From a bacterium (GTDB taxonomy: Bacteria > Planctomycetota > UBA1135 > UBA2386), in assembly GCA_030432695.1 (NCBI GenBank), contig JAUILN010000008.1:372001-436000 (forward strand): 64,000 bases of DNA, read 5' to 3'. Below the pieces are notes generated by a model, which saw nothing but the letters and a program-made list of their open reading frames with translations, was not told the origin of the DNA and searched no databases. Every line of letters begins with the position of its first letter. Position 1 is the first letter of the stretch. A program made the position numbers and the translations under genes. Below are positions 43,494 through 52,132 of this stretch, piece after piece.

Positions 43494-44738
43494 TCAGCGC
43501 ACGACCGTGGCCGCGAGGTTGCTCAGCGCGGCCGAGGTCGTCGCGGTGCCTCCGACCCACGCCTGGAAGCCCAGCGACGCACCGGCCAGCGACGGATCGT
43601 TGGGAACGTTCAGCAGCCGGTCATCTCGGGCCGGACCGGACGATGGGATCACGCCACTCGCCAGGGAGGAGGTCAACAGGGGCTCCAGCTCGAAGCCACC
43701 GAGCACGCCCGCGCCGACGATCGCCGGCCCCGGCACGCCCAGGTAGATCGTGTAGGCCGCACCGACCGGACCGCGGAGCAGCGCGCGGACCCCGGCCCCC
43801 GGCCCCACGTAGCTCACCGTGAGCGCGGGACGCGCGGGCAGCCGGGTTGCGGTCCCGTTGTAGGCGGGCCGGCCTGGCGACGGCTGGAGCACCACGTCGG
43901 GACCGATCGCGAGACTGCCGCGGGAGAAGGCGCCTTCGATCGCGCTGCTGCCTGCGCCGGACACCGGAGCCATCGCGACGCGGGTGATCCCGAGGAGTTC
44001 GAGGCTACCGTCCCACACCTGGATCGGGATCATCGGCAGATCCGCGGACAGCGAGTTCTGCGCCGGAAGGTTGGTGCCGCTGGTGACGATGCAGTCGACC
44101 AGCGTGACGTCGGCGTCGTAGATCCGTAGCGCGACCGAGGCCGGGATCCGCGTCAGACCCTCGATGTCGATCCCGGCGCACTCCACCGCCTCGAGCGTCA
44201 CGCGAGAGCGCTGGATGTCGATCGCCGGCAAGCCGCGCCAGATCTGCGATCGACGCACGACCACGCGCGAACTGTCGAGGATCGACAGGCCACCGCCAGT
44301 GGGTGCCCGCAGCTCCTCCACCGTCACCAGACCGGCACAGTCCCGGATCTCGAGAACACCCGGACCCTCCAGCAGGGTGAGCCCGTTCAGCGCCGCAGTC
44401 TGCCCCGACGGCAGGTCTGCGATGCGCACCGGGGACCGCGCGGAACTCGGACGGTGGACGACCCAGGGACGGAAGCGCTCCTCGTTCTGGATGGTCACCC
44501 CTTTGCCGCGCACCTCGAACGGCTGGTAGATGCCGGGACGGACCAGGATCACCGCGCCGGGAGCGGCGGCGTCGACCGCGGCCTGCACGTCGCTGTGGGT
44601 CGAACCCGGTCCGCCGGCGGCGTCGACGACGAAGCGATTCGGCTGCGCGGCAAGCGATGCGGACACTCCGGCGAGACTGCCGAGGGCGAGGAGGAAGCGT
44701 GCGACACGGGAAGAAGCGGGAGAGGTCACGGAGTTCAT
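43494..44738 (-). CDS. Secreted right-handed beta-helix protein
   Basis: A 414-residue protein with a signal peptide (RFLLALGSLAGVSASLAAQ). Residues about 35-290 have the rung pattern of parallel beta-helix (pectate-lyase-like) proteins, opening with DVQAAVDAAAPGAVILVRPGIYQPFEVRGKGVTIQNE, a typical start of such helices, and continuing with repeated G-x-L-x-I rungs. Residues about 305-414 are the shared C-terminal module (VPNDPSLAGASLGFQAWV, then ALSN). No catalytic residues of polysaccharide lyases are evident. It is convergent with dgcA, 17 bp apart. It may bind surface polysaccharide; function is unproven. Confidence 0.78.
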   Translation of the reverse strand: MNSVTSPASSRVARFLLALGSLAGVSASLAAQPNRFVVDAAGGPGSTHSDVQAAVDAAAPGAVILVRPGIYQPFEVRGKGVTIQNEERFRPWVVHRPSSARSPVRIADLPSGQTAALNGLTLLEGPGVLEIRDCAGLVTVEELRAPTGGGLSILDSSRVVVRRSQIWRGLPAIDIQRSRVTLEAVECAGIDIEGLTRIPASVALRIYDADVTLVDCIVTSGTNLPAQNSLSADLPMIPIQVWDGSLELLGITRVAMAPVSGAGSSAIEGAFSRGSLAIGPDVVLQPSPGRPAYNGTATRLPARPALTVSYVGPGAGVRALLRGPVGAAYTIYLGVPGPAIVGAGVLGGFELEPLLTSSLASGVIPSSGPARDDRLLNVPNDPSLAGASLGFQAWVGGTATTSAALSNLAATVVR

Positions 44739-44850
44739 GCCTTGTTGCAGGGCCAGGAGGCGACTTCAGGGGGCGTGCTGCCCGAGGTTCCCCGCGCGCT
44801 CCGAGACGCTTGCAGCGTTCTCGCCGACTGCACCTCCGGCACGCGTCGAC

Positions 44851-47800
44851 TCAGCGAGCGCGCTCACCGAGCCGCAGCGTCGGCGCCGCGCCGTCGACCG
44901 GGAACGGTCCGTAGCGGGTGACGCCGCCCTGGCCGAGCGCCAGATCGATCCGTCCCGGGTCGGCCCCCTCGTCGACGACCAACAGCTCGATGCCGTGCGG
45001 GGCGCGGTCCGGCACCGGCAAGGGCGCGATGCGGACGACGCCCGCAGCGTCGACCGGGAGCGGAAGACCGATCCCCGCCGAGCTGCCACGCAGCGGATCG
45101 CCGCTGGTCGCGATCCGCCACCCGACGCGCCGGCCACTCGCGGGTCGACCCGCCGCGGTCTCGACCCGCACCGACCAGGCGCGCGTCACGGCGCGGACCT
45201 CGTGCACGACCTCGGCACCCGGCGGCAGATCGACCGTCCCTTCACTCCAGACCAGCTCGTCCAAGCCGGCGCCGGACCGCACCACGGCAAGTCGATAGCG
45301 ACCGGGAAGCAGCGCATCGGCCACCGCGAACCGGCCGCCCCCGTCGGTGCGCACGTCGCGCGCGAAGGTCACCGACCGCGAAGGCACCGACCGCGAGGGA
45401 TCGACGGACTCGGCGGCGATGCGCACCACTCCGTCGACGAGCGGCCGACCATCGAGGAAGACCCGCCCGCTCAGTCGAGCCGGGCGGAACTCCGAAAGGT
45501 CGTAGACGACCCGTTCGCCGGGGGCGTGGCCGGCGAGCGGCCAGGTCCCCAACAGGACCCGCTGCTCGACGCGGCCAGCCGCCCCGGTCGACAGTCCGAG
45601 CGCCAGTTCGACCGCGTGCGCACCCCGCGCCGCGAGCGGCCCACTGACGAAGCAGCCCTCGGCGTCGATGCGGACCCGTGCCACGTCCTCGCCGTCGGGA
45701 TCCCGCAGCACCAGGAACGGCCGCCGTTCGTCCAGCCGCGCCGCGCCCTCCGCGAAGCCGTCCAGGAACGCGCGCTCGGCCGGCGTGGCGGTCCATGCAT
45801 CGAGCACGTCCAGCGGGCCGACCCGACCGTGCCAGGTCATCGCCTCGCGCAGCAGGACGCGCCGGACCTCCGTCGATCGGGCCCGTTCCGGAAGAGCGAC
45901 CTCGTCGGCGAGGTGCCTCGCGCTCCGCACCCGCAGGCGCGCCGCCGCGCCGAGCCAAGCGTTGGTCTCGAGGACGGCAACTCCATCGGGACCGGTCAGT
46001 GCTCCGGGCCCGACCACGTCGACCACCGGCGGTTCGAGGCCGCGCTCGAACAGCGATTCCAGCGCCACCTCCGACGCCGGCATGCCCGGCAGGTCGCCGA
46101 GCCGTCGCAGCAACTCGACCTGCGCGCCCACCACCGCCACCCCGCGTTCGTCGACGATCTCGATCCGCCACGCGGTGGTCGCGCCGAGGTCCACCGTCGT
46201 GATGGTCGGGACCCCGGCCGTGAACCGGACCGGCAACCCGACCACCGCGGTTCCTGGACGGTCGTCGGACCGCACCGACACCCATCGCTCGCCGGGATGC
46301 GCGACCCCCAGCCGATCCACCGGGCCCACGCCGCGCGAGGCCTCACCGGCGGGTGCACACCAGCACCCAGCCGGGCTGCTCGCGATCGGGGTCCGCGCCC
46401 AGCGGACGCGGTCCCCGCCGCGCACCGCGAGGGTCCAGGTCGCCGGAGAGACGGTCGCGACCCGCACCTGCGCGGCGACTCCAGGACGTAGCAGCGTGCC
46501 GGGCGTCACCTCGTGGACCGTCCACGCCGTTCCGTCCAGCTCGGCCGGACCCGCCCCCACCCGCACGACCCGCAAACCGGCTGCCGCCTGCACCGCGTCG
46601 AACGGCCCGAAGCGGAACGCGCCGCCGTCGCCGAGGTCCTGCATCACGGTGGAACCGTCCGCCACCACCTCGAGCACGATCGGCGTCCCGCCGGGCAACG
46701 GCTGCCCTGCGCTGTCGACGACCTGCCCGGTCACCGCGCTCCCCGCGTCGGGAAGCACGACCTCGACGGGATGCTCCAGTGCATCGTCGCCCGCCGCCAC
46801 CGACATCGGTGCGGACTCGATACGACCGGCGAGGCGATCGAACCGCGCGACCCGCCAACGGCCGGGTGCGACCACGAACGACGGCGAGCGGCCCTCGGCG
46901 TCCAGCATCACCGGAGAGGGCGCGTCGAACGCCGGCCGCCAGGCGCGGTCGAGGATCCAACGACGGGCGCCGACATCGTCTCGCACCAACCCCAGGCGGA
47001 CGCCGGCGGGCGGCGGAGCGCCGCTGCCGCGGACTCGCGCCCGGAGCCGCACCGTCACGGCCTGCTCCAGCGGCAGGTCGCCGAGGTCGAGGTCGGCGCC
47101 GGGTGTGAGCGCGGGCAACTCGACGAACGCCGCGATCCTCCGATCCCCCGCGGCTGCGCCGAGGCGCACCCCACGCGCGGCGTCGGCAACGCAGCGGACC
47201 ACGAACCGACCCTCGGCATCGGTGACCGAAGAGGTCACGTCGTCGCCACCTCGAACCTCCACAGCGACGTGGGCGAGCGGAGCCCGGTCTTCGGCAGCGA
47301 CGATGCGACCGCGCAGGGTGGCGCGCGGCCCCGACAGATCGGCCGCAGTCGTCGGCAGCAGCCCAGTGCGGGCAAGCGCGGCGGCGGAGCCGACGGCGCC
47401 GAGATCGTCCCCCCCGCTCGACCGCGCCACCGCGGCCGTCGGGGTCGATGGCGACGGCTGACTCTCGGACTCGCGCACCGAGTTCCACCACAGCCATCCT
47501 CCGCCCGCCACCACCGCGAGCAGCAGGGCCGCCATCGCAACGCGGAGCCCACCGACCACGACCAGCGGCGTACCGGTACGGCCGAAGGCGCGCGCCGCTG
47601 CGAGCACCGTCTCGCGCGCCGCGGCGCGCGCCTCGTCGCCGAGCATCGCCGCCCACAGCGTGAGCAGGCCGGCCGGCAGTCGACCGCGAAGCGCAGCGAG
47701 ACCGCGGTGCAACTGCGCGTGCACCGTGCCGAGCGGCCGTTCCAGGGCGCGCGCGATGTCGACCGGTCGCAGCCCGTGCAGGAGCCGCAGCGTCAGCGCC

Positions 47801-48219
47801 TGGCGTTGCTCGGTGGGCAACGCCGCGAGCGCCGCTTCGACCCGCTCGACCAGCTCGGCGTCGACCGCATGCTGCACCGGGTCCGCAGGGTGATCGTGAT
47901 CCCCGATCCCCTGATCGTCGCCCGGCGTGCCGTGCCGCCTCCGCCGCCGCAGTTCGTTGGCGGCGCGACGCGTGAGGATCGTCGTCAACCAGGGCCGCAC
48001 CGGCCGACCCGGCTCGAAGCGGTCGACCGCGCGCAGGGCCTCCAGGAACGTGGTCTGCACCAGGTCCTCGGCGGCGTGCGGATCGCCGACCAGCTGCTGC
48101 GCCACCAGCGCGAGCCGCGGCGCGACGGCGTCGAACACCGCCGCGAGGTCGTCGGGGTCGCGGGTCCGGACGAAGCGGGCGAACGCGCGGTCGGAGGCTT
48201 CGTCGTAGCTGGCGGTCAT
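44851..48219 (-). CDS. ECF sigma factor fused to membrane anchor and large extracytoplasmic region
   Basis: A 1122-residue protein. Residues about 10-95 are sigma-70 region 2 (DPHAAEDLVQTTFLEALRAVDRF, then WLTTILTRRAANELRRRRR). Residues about 120-180 are region 4 (LPTEQRQALTLRLLHGLRPVDIARALERPLGTVHAQLHRGLAALR). A single hydrophobic helix follows at about 218-245 (LRVAMAALLLAVVAGGGWLWW). The remaining about 870 residues contain several carboxypeptidase-regulatory-like beta-sandwich segments (TLRGRIVAAEDRAPLAHVAVEVRG, AVTGQVVDSAGQPLPGG, RLSGRVFLDGRPLVDG). The sigma domains must be cytoplasmic and the rest outside, so signal and promoter recognition are on one chain. The ATG at 48219 precedes region 2 directly. 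A GGAAAC hexamer upstream may be an autoregulated promoter. Confidence 0.85.
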   Translation of the reverse strand: MTASYDEASDRAFARFVRTRDPDDLAAVFDAVAPRLALVAQQLVGDPHAAEDLVQTTFLEALRAVDRFEPGRPVRPWLTTILTRRAANELRRRRRHGTPGDDQGIGDHDHPADPVQHAVDAELVERVEAALAALPTEQRQALTLRLLHGLRPVDIARALERPLGTVHAQLHRGLAALRGRLPAGLLTLWAAMLGDEARAAARETVLAAARAFGRTGTPLVVVGGLRVAMAALLLAVVAGGGWLWWNSVRESESQPSPSTPTAAVARSSGGDDLGAVGSAAALARTGLLPTTAADLSGPRATLRGRIVAAEDRAPLAHVAVEVRGGDDVTSSVTDAEGRFVVRCVADAARGVRLGAAAGDRRIAAFVELPALTPGADLDLGDLPLEQAVTVRLRARVRGSGAPPPAGVRLGLVRDDVGARRWILDRAWRPAFDAPSPVMLDAEGRSPSFVVAPGRWRVARFDRLAGRIESAPMSVAAGDDALEHPVEVVLPDAGSAVTGQVVDSAGQPLPGGTPIVLEVVADGSTVMQDLGDGGAFRFGPFDAVQAAAGLRVVRVGAGPAELDGTAWTVHEVTPGTLLRPGVAAQVRVATVSPATWTLAVRGGDRVRWARTPIASSPAGCWCAPAGEASRGVGPVDRLGVAHPGERWVSVRSDDRPGTAVVGLPVRFTAGVPTITTVDLGATTAWRIEIVDERGVAVVGAQVELLRRLGDLPGMPASEVALESLFERGLEPPVVDVVGPGALTGPDGVAVLETNAWLGAAARLRVRSARHLADEVALPERARSTEVRRVLLREAMTWHGRVGPLDVLDAWTATPAERAFLDGFAEGAARLDERRPFLVLRDPDGEDVARVRIDAEGCFVSGPLAARGAHAVELALGLSTGAAGRVEQRVLLGTWPLAGHAPGERVVYDLSEFRPARLSGRVFLDGRPLVDGVVRIAAESVDPSRSVPSRSVTFARDVRTDGGGRFAVADALLPGRYRLAVVRSGAGLDELVWSEGTVDLPPGAEVVHEVRAVTRAWSVRVETAAGRPASGRRVGWRIATSGDPLRGSSAGIGLPLPVDAAGVVRIAPLPVPDRAPHGIELLVVDEGADPGRIDLALGQGGVTRYGPFPVDGAAPTLRLGERAR
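45370..45401. repeat. Short tandem repeat within the sigma fusion gene
   Basis: ACCGACCGCGAAGGC is followed at once by ACCGACCGCGAGGG, a near-identical 15-bp direct repeat (reverse-strand product SVPSRSV) in the distal extracytoplasmic part of the sigma-factor fusion. Confidence 0.45.
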
Positions 48220-48256
48220 CACGCGGAGTTCCCCGGCGAAGCCCGGACGCTTGCCG

Positions 48257-48295
48257 CGGTTTCCTGCAAGCATCCCGCGCGCCGCGGGGAAACCG
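48257..48295. promoter_or_regulatory. Inverted repeat between divergent sigma-fusion and secreted-protein genes
   Basis: CGGTTTCC (48257-48264) and GGAAACCG (48288-48295) are perfect 8-bp arms with a 23-bp centre in the 81-bp divergent gap. On the minus strand the left arm gives GGAAAC about 38 nt before the sigma-fusion start, resembling an ECF -35 element; I cannot identify a matching -10, so this is tentative. Confidence 0.35.
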
Positions 48296-48300
48296 GGGCC

Positions 48301-49950
48301 ATGAGACCAGTCCCTCCCGCCGGCGACGACCCCCGGCACGTCCTGCCGGCCCCGGGCCGACGACGTACGCACCCCGCGCTCCTGCTGCCGTCGATCCTGC
48401 TGTGCGCGCTCCCCGCTCCCGCCCAGGGCGGAGACTGGCAGCGCGATCCGGTGCCGCTGCCTCCCGGCGCGACCGAAGGCACGCTGACCGACATCGTCGA
48501 GGTCGCGGCGAACGACGTCTGGGCGGTCGGCTGGTACCGCGCGCCGTTCGGCAGCTCGCAGGAGCAGCTCACCCTCACGGCCCACCACGACGGCACCGCG
48601 TGGTCGGTGGTGCCGTCGCCCTCGCCACGGCGCGCCGCCGGGACGGCAGCGTTCTGCGCCCTCGAGACGGTCTGCGCGCTCGGCAGCTCGGACGTCTATG
48701 CGGCCGGCACCCAGGACATCGCGACGCCGTACGTCGGCGCGCAGGTGCTGGTCCTGCACTGGGACGGCAGCGCGTGGCAGGAGCTGCCGAGCCCGCGCGA
48801 GCCGAACGCGTCGGGCGGACTGGTCCTCGACTCGCTCGCCGAGCCCGACATCGGCCTGGTGCGCTTCGTCGGCCGCTATCCGCGCGACCCGGCCGGCCGC
48901 CGTTGGCCGGCGCTGTCGCTGGTCTGGGACGGCTCCGCGTTCCACCAAGAGGCGCTGCCCTACGACCCGGCCTCGACGTCCGGCCACCAGTTGAGCGCGA
49001 TCGACCGCGCGCCCGACGGCACGCTGTGGGCCTGCGGCATCGACGGTCGCTTCGGCGCCTCGCTCGGCAGCTACGTGGTCCGACGCGATGCGAACGGCTG
49101 GCAGGAGGTCGCCCTGCCGGTGCTCGCGGGCGCCCGCTACGAGCTGTTCGACGTCGACGCCGCCCGCGCCCCGGGGCAGGTCTGGATCGTCGGCACCGAA
49201 CGTCCGGTCGGCGGCTCGACCCGCTCGGTGCAGTTCCACTTCGACGGCACGCGGTTCGAGCGCGAGAACGCCGAAGGCCCGCGCTTCGCGCTGTGGAGCG
49301 GTCGCGGGGATGCGCTGCACGCCAGCGGCGTCGGCACGGCCTGGATCCGCCAGGGCGACGCATGGATCCTCGACGAGACCTTCGACAACCCGCCCGCGGG
49401 CATCGGCCGGATCGAACCCGCGCGGGGTGGCGGCGCCTGGGCCGCGGGCAGCGAGCGCGTCGGCGGCATGCTCCGTCCGCTGGCGTTCCGCCTCGACACC
49501 TCGCCCTCGGCGAAGGCCCGGATCCGGACGCCGTGCAGCACCTCGGCCCCGCCACCCGTCGACGCGCTGCGCGTGCTCGCCCCGCCGACGAGCGGTGGTC
49601 GGCTGGTGCTGGAGGTCGGCGACCCGCAGAGCACCTCAGGTCTGCCGATCGGCGCGAACAACCTGGCCGGCGTGGTGCTCGCCGCCGAGCCGGCGCCGGG
49701 CTACCCGTGCGGCCGACCGCTGCCCGGTCTGGGCATCGGGGCTGGCTCCGGCGAACTGCTGGTCGACGTCACCACCGCGCTGGCCCTGCCACCCGCGCGC
49801 TGGAGCGGACCGACGTCGCCGGCACGCTTCACGGTCCCGGTGCCGGGCGATCCCGCGCTGCTCGGCCGGTGGATCTTCGCGCAGGGCCTGCTCACCGACG
49901 GCAGCGCCGCCGTGCTCACCGACGGGGCGGACCTGCGGTTCGGTCTCTGA
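48301..49950 (+). CDS. Secreted beta-propeller-like protein divergent from the sigma fusion
   Basis: A 549-residue protein with a signal-like N terminus (ALLLPSILLCALPAPAQ after a positively charged stretch). The body has about six repeats with the pattern of a beta propeller of the Kelch/sialidase-like type: VWAVGWYRAPFG, VYAAGTQDI, LHWDGSAWQELPSP, TLWACGIDG, VWIVGTERPVGG, HFDGTRFE, GGAWAAGSERVGG. The last about 100 residues form the shared C-terminal module (VPGDPALLGRWIFAQGLL). Function is unknown. It starts 81 bp from the membrane-tethered sigma factor in the opposite direction and may be its target. Confidence 0.75.
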   Translation: MRPVPPAGDDPRHVLPAPGRRRTHPALLLPSILLCALPAPAQGGDWQRDPVPLPPGATEGTLTDIVEVAANDVWAVGWYRAPFGSSQEQLTLTAHHDGTAWSVVPSPSPRRAAGTAAFCALETVCALGSSDVYAAGTQDIATPYVGAQVLVLHWDGSAWQELPSPREPNASGGLVLDSLAEPDIGLVRFVGRYPRDPAGRRWPALSLVWDGSAFHQEALPYDPASTSGHQLSAIDRAPDGTLWACGIDGRFGASLGSYVVRRDANGWQEVALPVLAGARYELFDVDAARAPGQVWIVGTERPVGGSTRSVQFHFDGTRFERENAEGPRFALWSGRGDALHASGVGTAWIRQGDAWILDETFDNPPAGIGRIEPARGGGAWAAGSERVGGMLRPLAFRLDTSPSAKARIRTPCSTSAPPPVDALRVLAPPTSGGRLVLEVGDPQSTSGLPIGANNLAGVVLAAEPAPGYPCGRPLPGLGIGAGSGELLVDVTTALALPPARWSGPTSPARFTVPVPGDPALLGRWIFAQGLLTDGSAAVLTDGADLRFGL

Positions 49951-49959
49951 CGAGCCGAG

Positions 49960-50691
49960 TCAGAACCGCAGGCCGCCGCCGGCCATCAGCCACGAGCCGT
50001 AGCCGACGGTGTCGCCCGGGTGCCCGAACAGGAAGCCGCCGCCGCCGAGATGCAGCGAGAAGCGATGGTGGAACTCCAGCTCGAGCAGACCACGGAGCTG
50101 GATGATGCCCTCGGTCTCGTCGCGCACCCCACCGGGGGTCTGGATGTCGGTGAAGCCGCCGCCCGCCGTGAAGTGCAGGTAGCCGTTGCTGTCGCCCTGG
50201 TGCCAGATCAGGCCGCGAGCCCGGAAGTCGGCGAGGAACGAGTGCATCTCGGTCGTGCCGGAGATGCGGTCCGAGTCGTGGAAGGTACCGATGTAGAGCA
50301 GCCCGACGCCCTGATCGCCGTTGCTCACTCCGGCACCGACCCCGAAGCCGGAGCCGGTGTCCAGTTTGGGATCCGGAACGTTGGCCCCCTCGGTCTCGAA
50401 CGAGACGAACGCGGCAGGGACGGCGAAGGCCTCGGCATAGATGCCACCCGGCGCAGAGGGAGCCTTGGTGCGCGCGTAGCCCTGCGGCGAGGCGTCGCTC
50501 GGGAGTTCCATGGACGCTGCGTCGGGAGTTCCGCCGGGAGCCTCCGACGCGGGACCGCCGAGATCGAGCGACGCGCCGGGACCCAAGCCCCAGGTCGAAG
50601 GGGCCCGACCGATCGGCGCCGTACCGGCACAACCAGAGAACAGCGCCGCGAACAGGAACACGACCAGCAGCGGCCGACGGGCTTCCACCAT
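49960..50691 (-). CDS. Probable outer-membrane beta-barrel lipoprotein
   Basis: A 243-residue protein. The signal LLVVFLFAALFSGC has a lipobox-like FSGC. A low-complexity Pro/Gly/Ala stretch follows, then from about residue 110 alternating beta strands (FGVGAGVSNGDQGVGLLYIG, NGYLHFTAGGGFTDI, GLLELEFHHRFSLHLGGGGFLFG) and the terminal GSWLMAGGGLRF, with the C-terminal aromatic Phe usual in outer-membrane barrels. I chose the ATG at 50691 because the signal begins there. TACGTT ends 6 nt before it, so the message is probably leaderless. Specific function is unknown. Confidence 0.72.
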   Translation of the reverse strand: MVEARRPLLVVFLFAALFSGCAGTAPIGRAPSTWGLGPGASLDLGGPASEAPGGTPDAASMELPSDASPQGYARTKAPSAPGGIYAEAFAVPAAFVSFETEGANVPDPKLDTGSGFGVGAGVSNGDQGVGLLYIGTFHDSDRISGTTEMHSFLADFRARGLIWHQGDSNGYLHFTAGGGFTDIQTPGGVRDETEGIIQLRGLLELEFHHRFSLHLGGGGFLFGHPGDTVGYGSWLMAGGGLRF

Positions 50692-50697
50692 TCCTCT

Positions 50698-50703
50698 AAC
50701 GTA
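50698..50703 (-). promoter_or_regulatory. -10 hexamer of a probable leaderless transcript
   Basis: On the minus strand GCTACGTT ends exactly 6 nt before the ATG at 50691, the same spacing as at 37927 and 52139. Confidence 0.45.
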
Positions 50704-50810
50704 GCGATGCCTTGCACCGGAAGCACGGATCGGAGATCCTCCGCGTGCGAGGTGGAATCCCTGATGTCGGTATGCACGAAGCGGTGTGCCGGGCCGCATG
50801 AGGTCTGGCC

Positions 50811-52103
50811 ATGGTGAGACGAGTTCCCCTGGGGCAGACCCGTATGGGACGAGGCGGTCTCGGTGCAGCGGGCGAAGCGCTGCGGTCTCGATCCGACAGG
50901 ATCCCGGCCGACAGGATCCCGGCCGACCGGATACCGGACGGGTCGCACGACCTCGGCGGAAGCCGGGTCGAGGAGGCGAACATCGTCCCGGAATTCCGAG
51001 AGCCAGCGCTGGCCGCTGGCCGGGGCACCCGAAGCGACGAAGGTCGCGTGGGCGGCGACGGCGCGACCGCCGCCGAGATCCCGGACGTGGACTCCGCGCC
51101 GAGAGAGCGCCGTCGAACCACTCGCACGACGGCTCCGCAGCGACGCGACGCGGCCCAGGGCAACCGGGCCCCCGCCCTGGGCGGCAAGGGTCAGTCGCTC
51201 CTCGGTAGGCTGTTCGGATCGCTGCGCAGCGTGGCGGGCGCCGACGCGGATTCCGGCAGGCGACGCGCCGGGGGTGCCGCGACCCGCGAAGCCCCGGTCA
51301 TCGCGATCGCGAGCGGCAAGGGTGGCACCGGCAAGTCGTTCCTCTCGACCAGCCTGGCGATCGCCTTCCATCGGATGGGTCACCGGACGACCCTGGTCGA
51401 CTGCGACTTCGGACTCGCGTGCGACCACCTGCTGCTCGGCGTCAAGCCGACCCGCCACCTCCGCCACCTCGTCACCGGCGACGCCGGCATCGAGGAGGTC
51501 CGGGTTCCCACGCCGCACGGACCGAACCTGATCCCGGGCGTCACCGGCGTGCGCCAGATGGCCCAGCTCGCCGACCACGAGGTCGACGCCGTGGGCCGGG
51601 CGATCTCGCGGACCGCCGAGGACCAGGACGTCGTGCTGCTCGACTCGGGGGCGGGGATCACGCCCCAGGCCTGCGCCTTCCTGTGCGCGGCCGACCACGT
51701 GGTGCTGGTGACGAATCCGGAGATCGCGGCCCTCACCGACGCGTACGCGATGGTGAAGACGCTGCGCCAACTCGGCGCCCGCTCCAGCATCTCGGTGGTC
51801 GTCAACCGCGTCCTCGAAGCCGGCCACGGCGAGTCGACCTACCAGAAGCTCGACGAGGTCGCCGGCCGCCACGCCGGCACCACGCTGCACTTCCTCGGCT
51901 CGATCGCCGACGACCCCGCGGTGACCCAACGCCGCCTCGACCAGGTGCCGCTGATCGCGTCCGAGCCCGACCGCGAGACGTCGCGCGCGCTGCGCGCCAT
52001 CGCGCGCCGCCTCGGCAGCCTGGTCGCCCCGCTCGAACCCCGGCACCGTGATGCCAACGAGGGCTTCGCGGACCGGCTCGCCGCACACGCGCGGATCTGC
52101 TGA
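50811..52103 (+). CDS. MinD/FlhG-like P-loop ATPase with long disordered N terminus
   Basis: A 430-residue protein. The first about 160 residues are Arg/Asp/Gly-rich and probably disordered. From about residue 164 there is a MinD/ParA-type ATPase: deviant Walker A IASGKGGTGKSFLSTSLA, LVDCDFGLACDHLLLG (FlhG/YlxH-like), VVLLDSGAGITPQACAFLCAADHVVLVTNPEIAALTDAYAMVK (Walker B and switch II), and VNRVLEAGHGESTYQKL. This is the FlhG/FleN subfamily, which normally counts flagella with FlhF, but no flagellar gene is near; it may position another polar structure. The N-terminal part contains a 15-bp tandem repeat. The gene is 119 bp from the divergent lipoprotein gene. Confidence 0.85.
   Translation: MVRRVPLGQTRMGRGGLGAAGEALRSRSDRIPADRIPADRIPDGSHDLGGSRVEEANIVPEFREPALAAGRGTRSDEGRVGGDGATAAEIPDVDSAPRERRRTTRTTAPQRRDAAQGNRAPALGGKGQSLLGRLFGSLRSVAGADADSGRRRAGGAATREAPVIAIASGKGGTGKSFLSTSLAIAFHRMGHRTTLVDCDFGLACDHLLLGVKPTRHLRHLVTGDAGIEEVRVPTPHGPNLIPGVTGVRQMAQLADHEVDAVGRAISRTAEDQDVVLLDSGAGITPQACAFLCAADHVVLVTNPEIAALTDAYAMVKTLRQLGARSSISVVVNRVLEAGHGESTYQKLDEVAGRHAGTTLHFLGSIADDPAVTQRRLDQVPLIASEPDRETSRALRAIARRLGSLVAPLEPRHRDANEGFADRLAAHARIC
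50895..50937. repeat. 15-bp tandem repeat in the MinD-like gene
   Basis: GACAGGATCCCGGCC occurs twice in tandem (50895-50909, 50910-50924), followed by a degenerate third copy to 50937. In frame, it encodes RIPAD-RIPAD-RIPD in the disordered N-terminal part, so copy changes would not break the reading frame. Confidence 0.8.
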
Positions 52104-52126
52104 CGCCGACCCGCGCGTGCCGCGGC

Positions 52127-52132
52127 TACAGT
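52127..52132 (+). promoter_or_regulatory. -10 hexamer of a probable leaderless transcript
   Basis: TACAGT, preceded by GGC, ends exactly 6 nt before the ATG at 52139. Upstream, CTGACGC lies at the same distance as before the mntA start, and both sites include GGCTA. Confidence 0.5.

Noticed and set aside
46513..48300. Plus-strand open frame upstream of the secreted propeller gene
   Set aside because: It overlaps the sigma fusion on the opposite strand, where the domain matches are clear.
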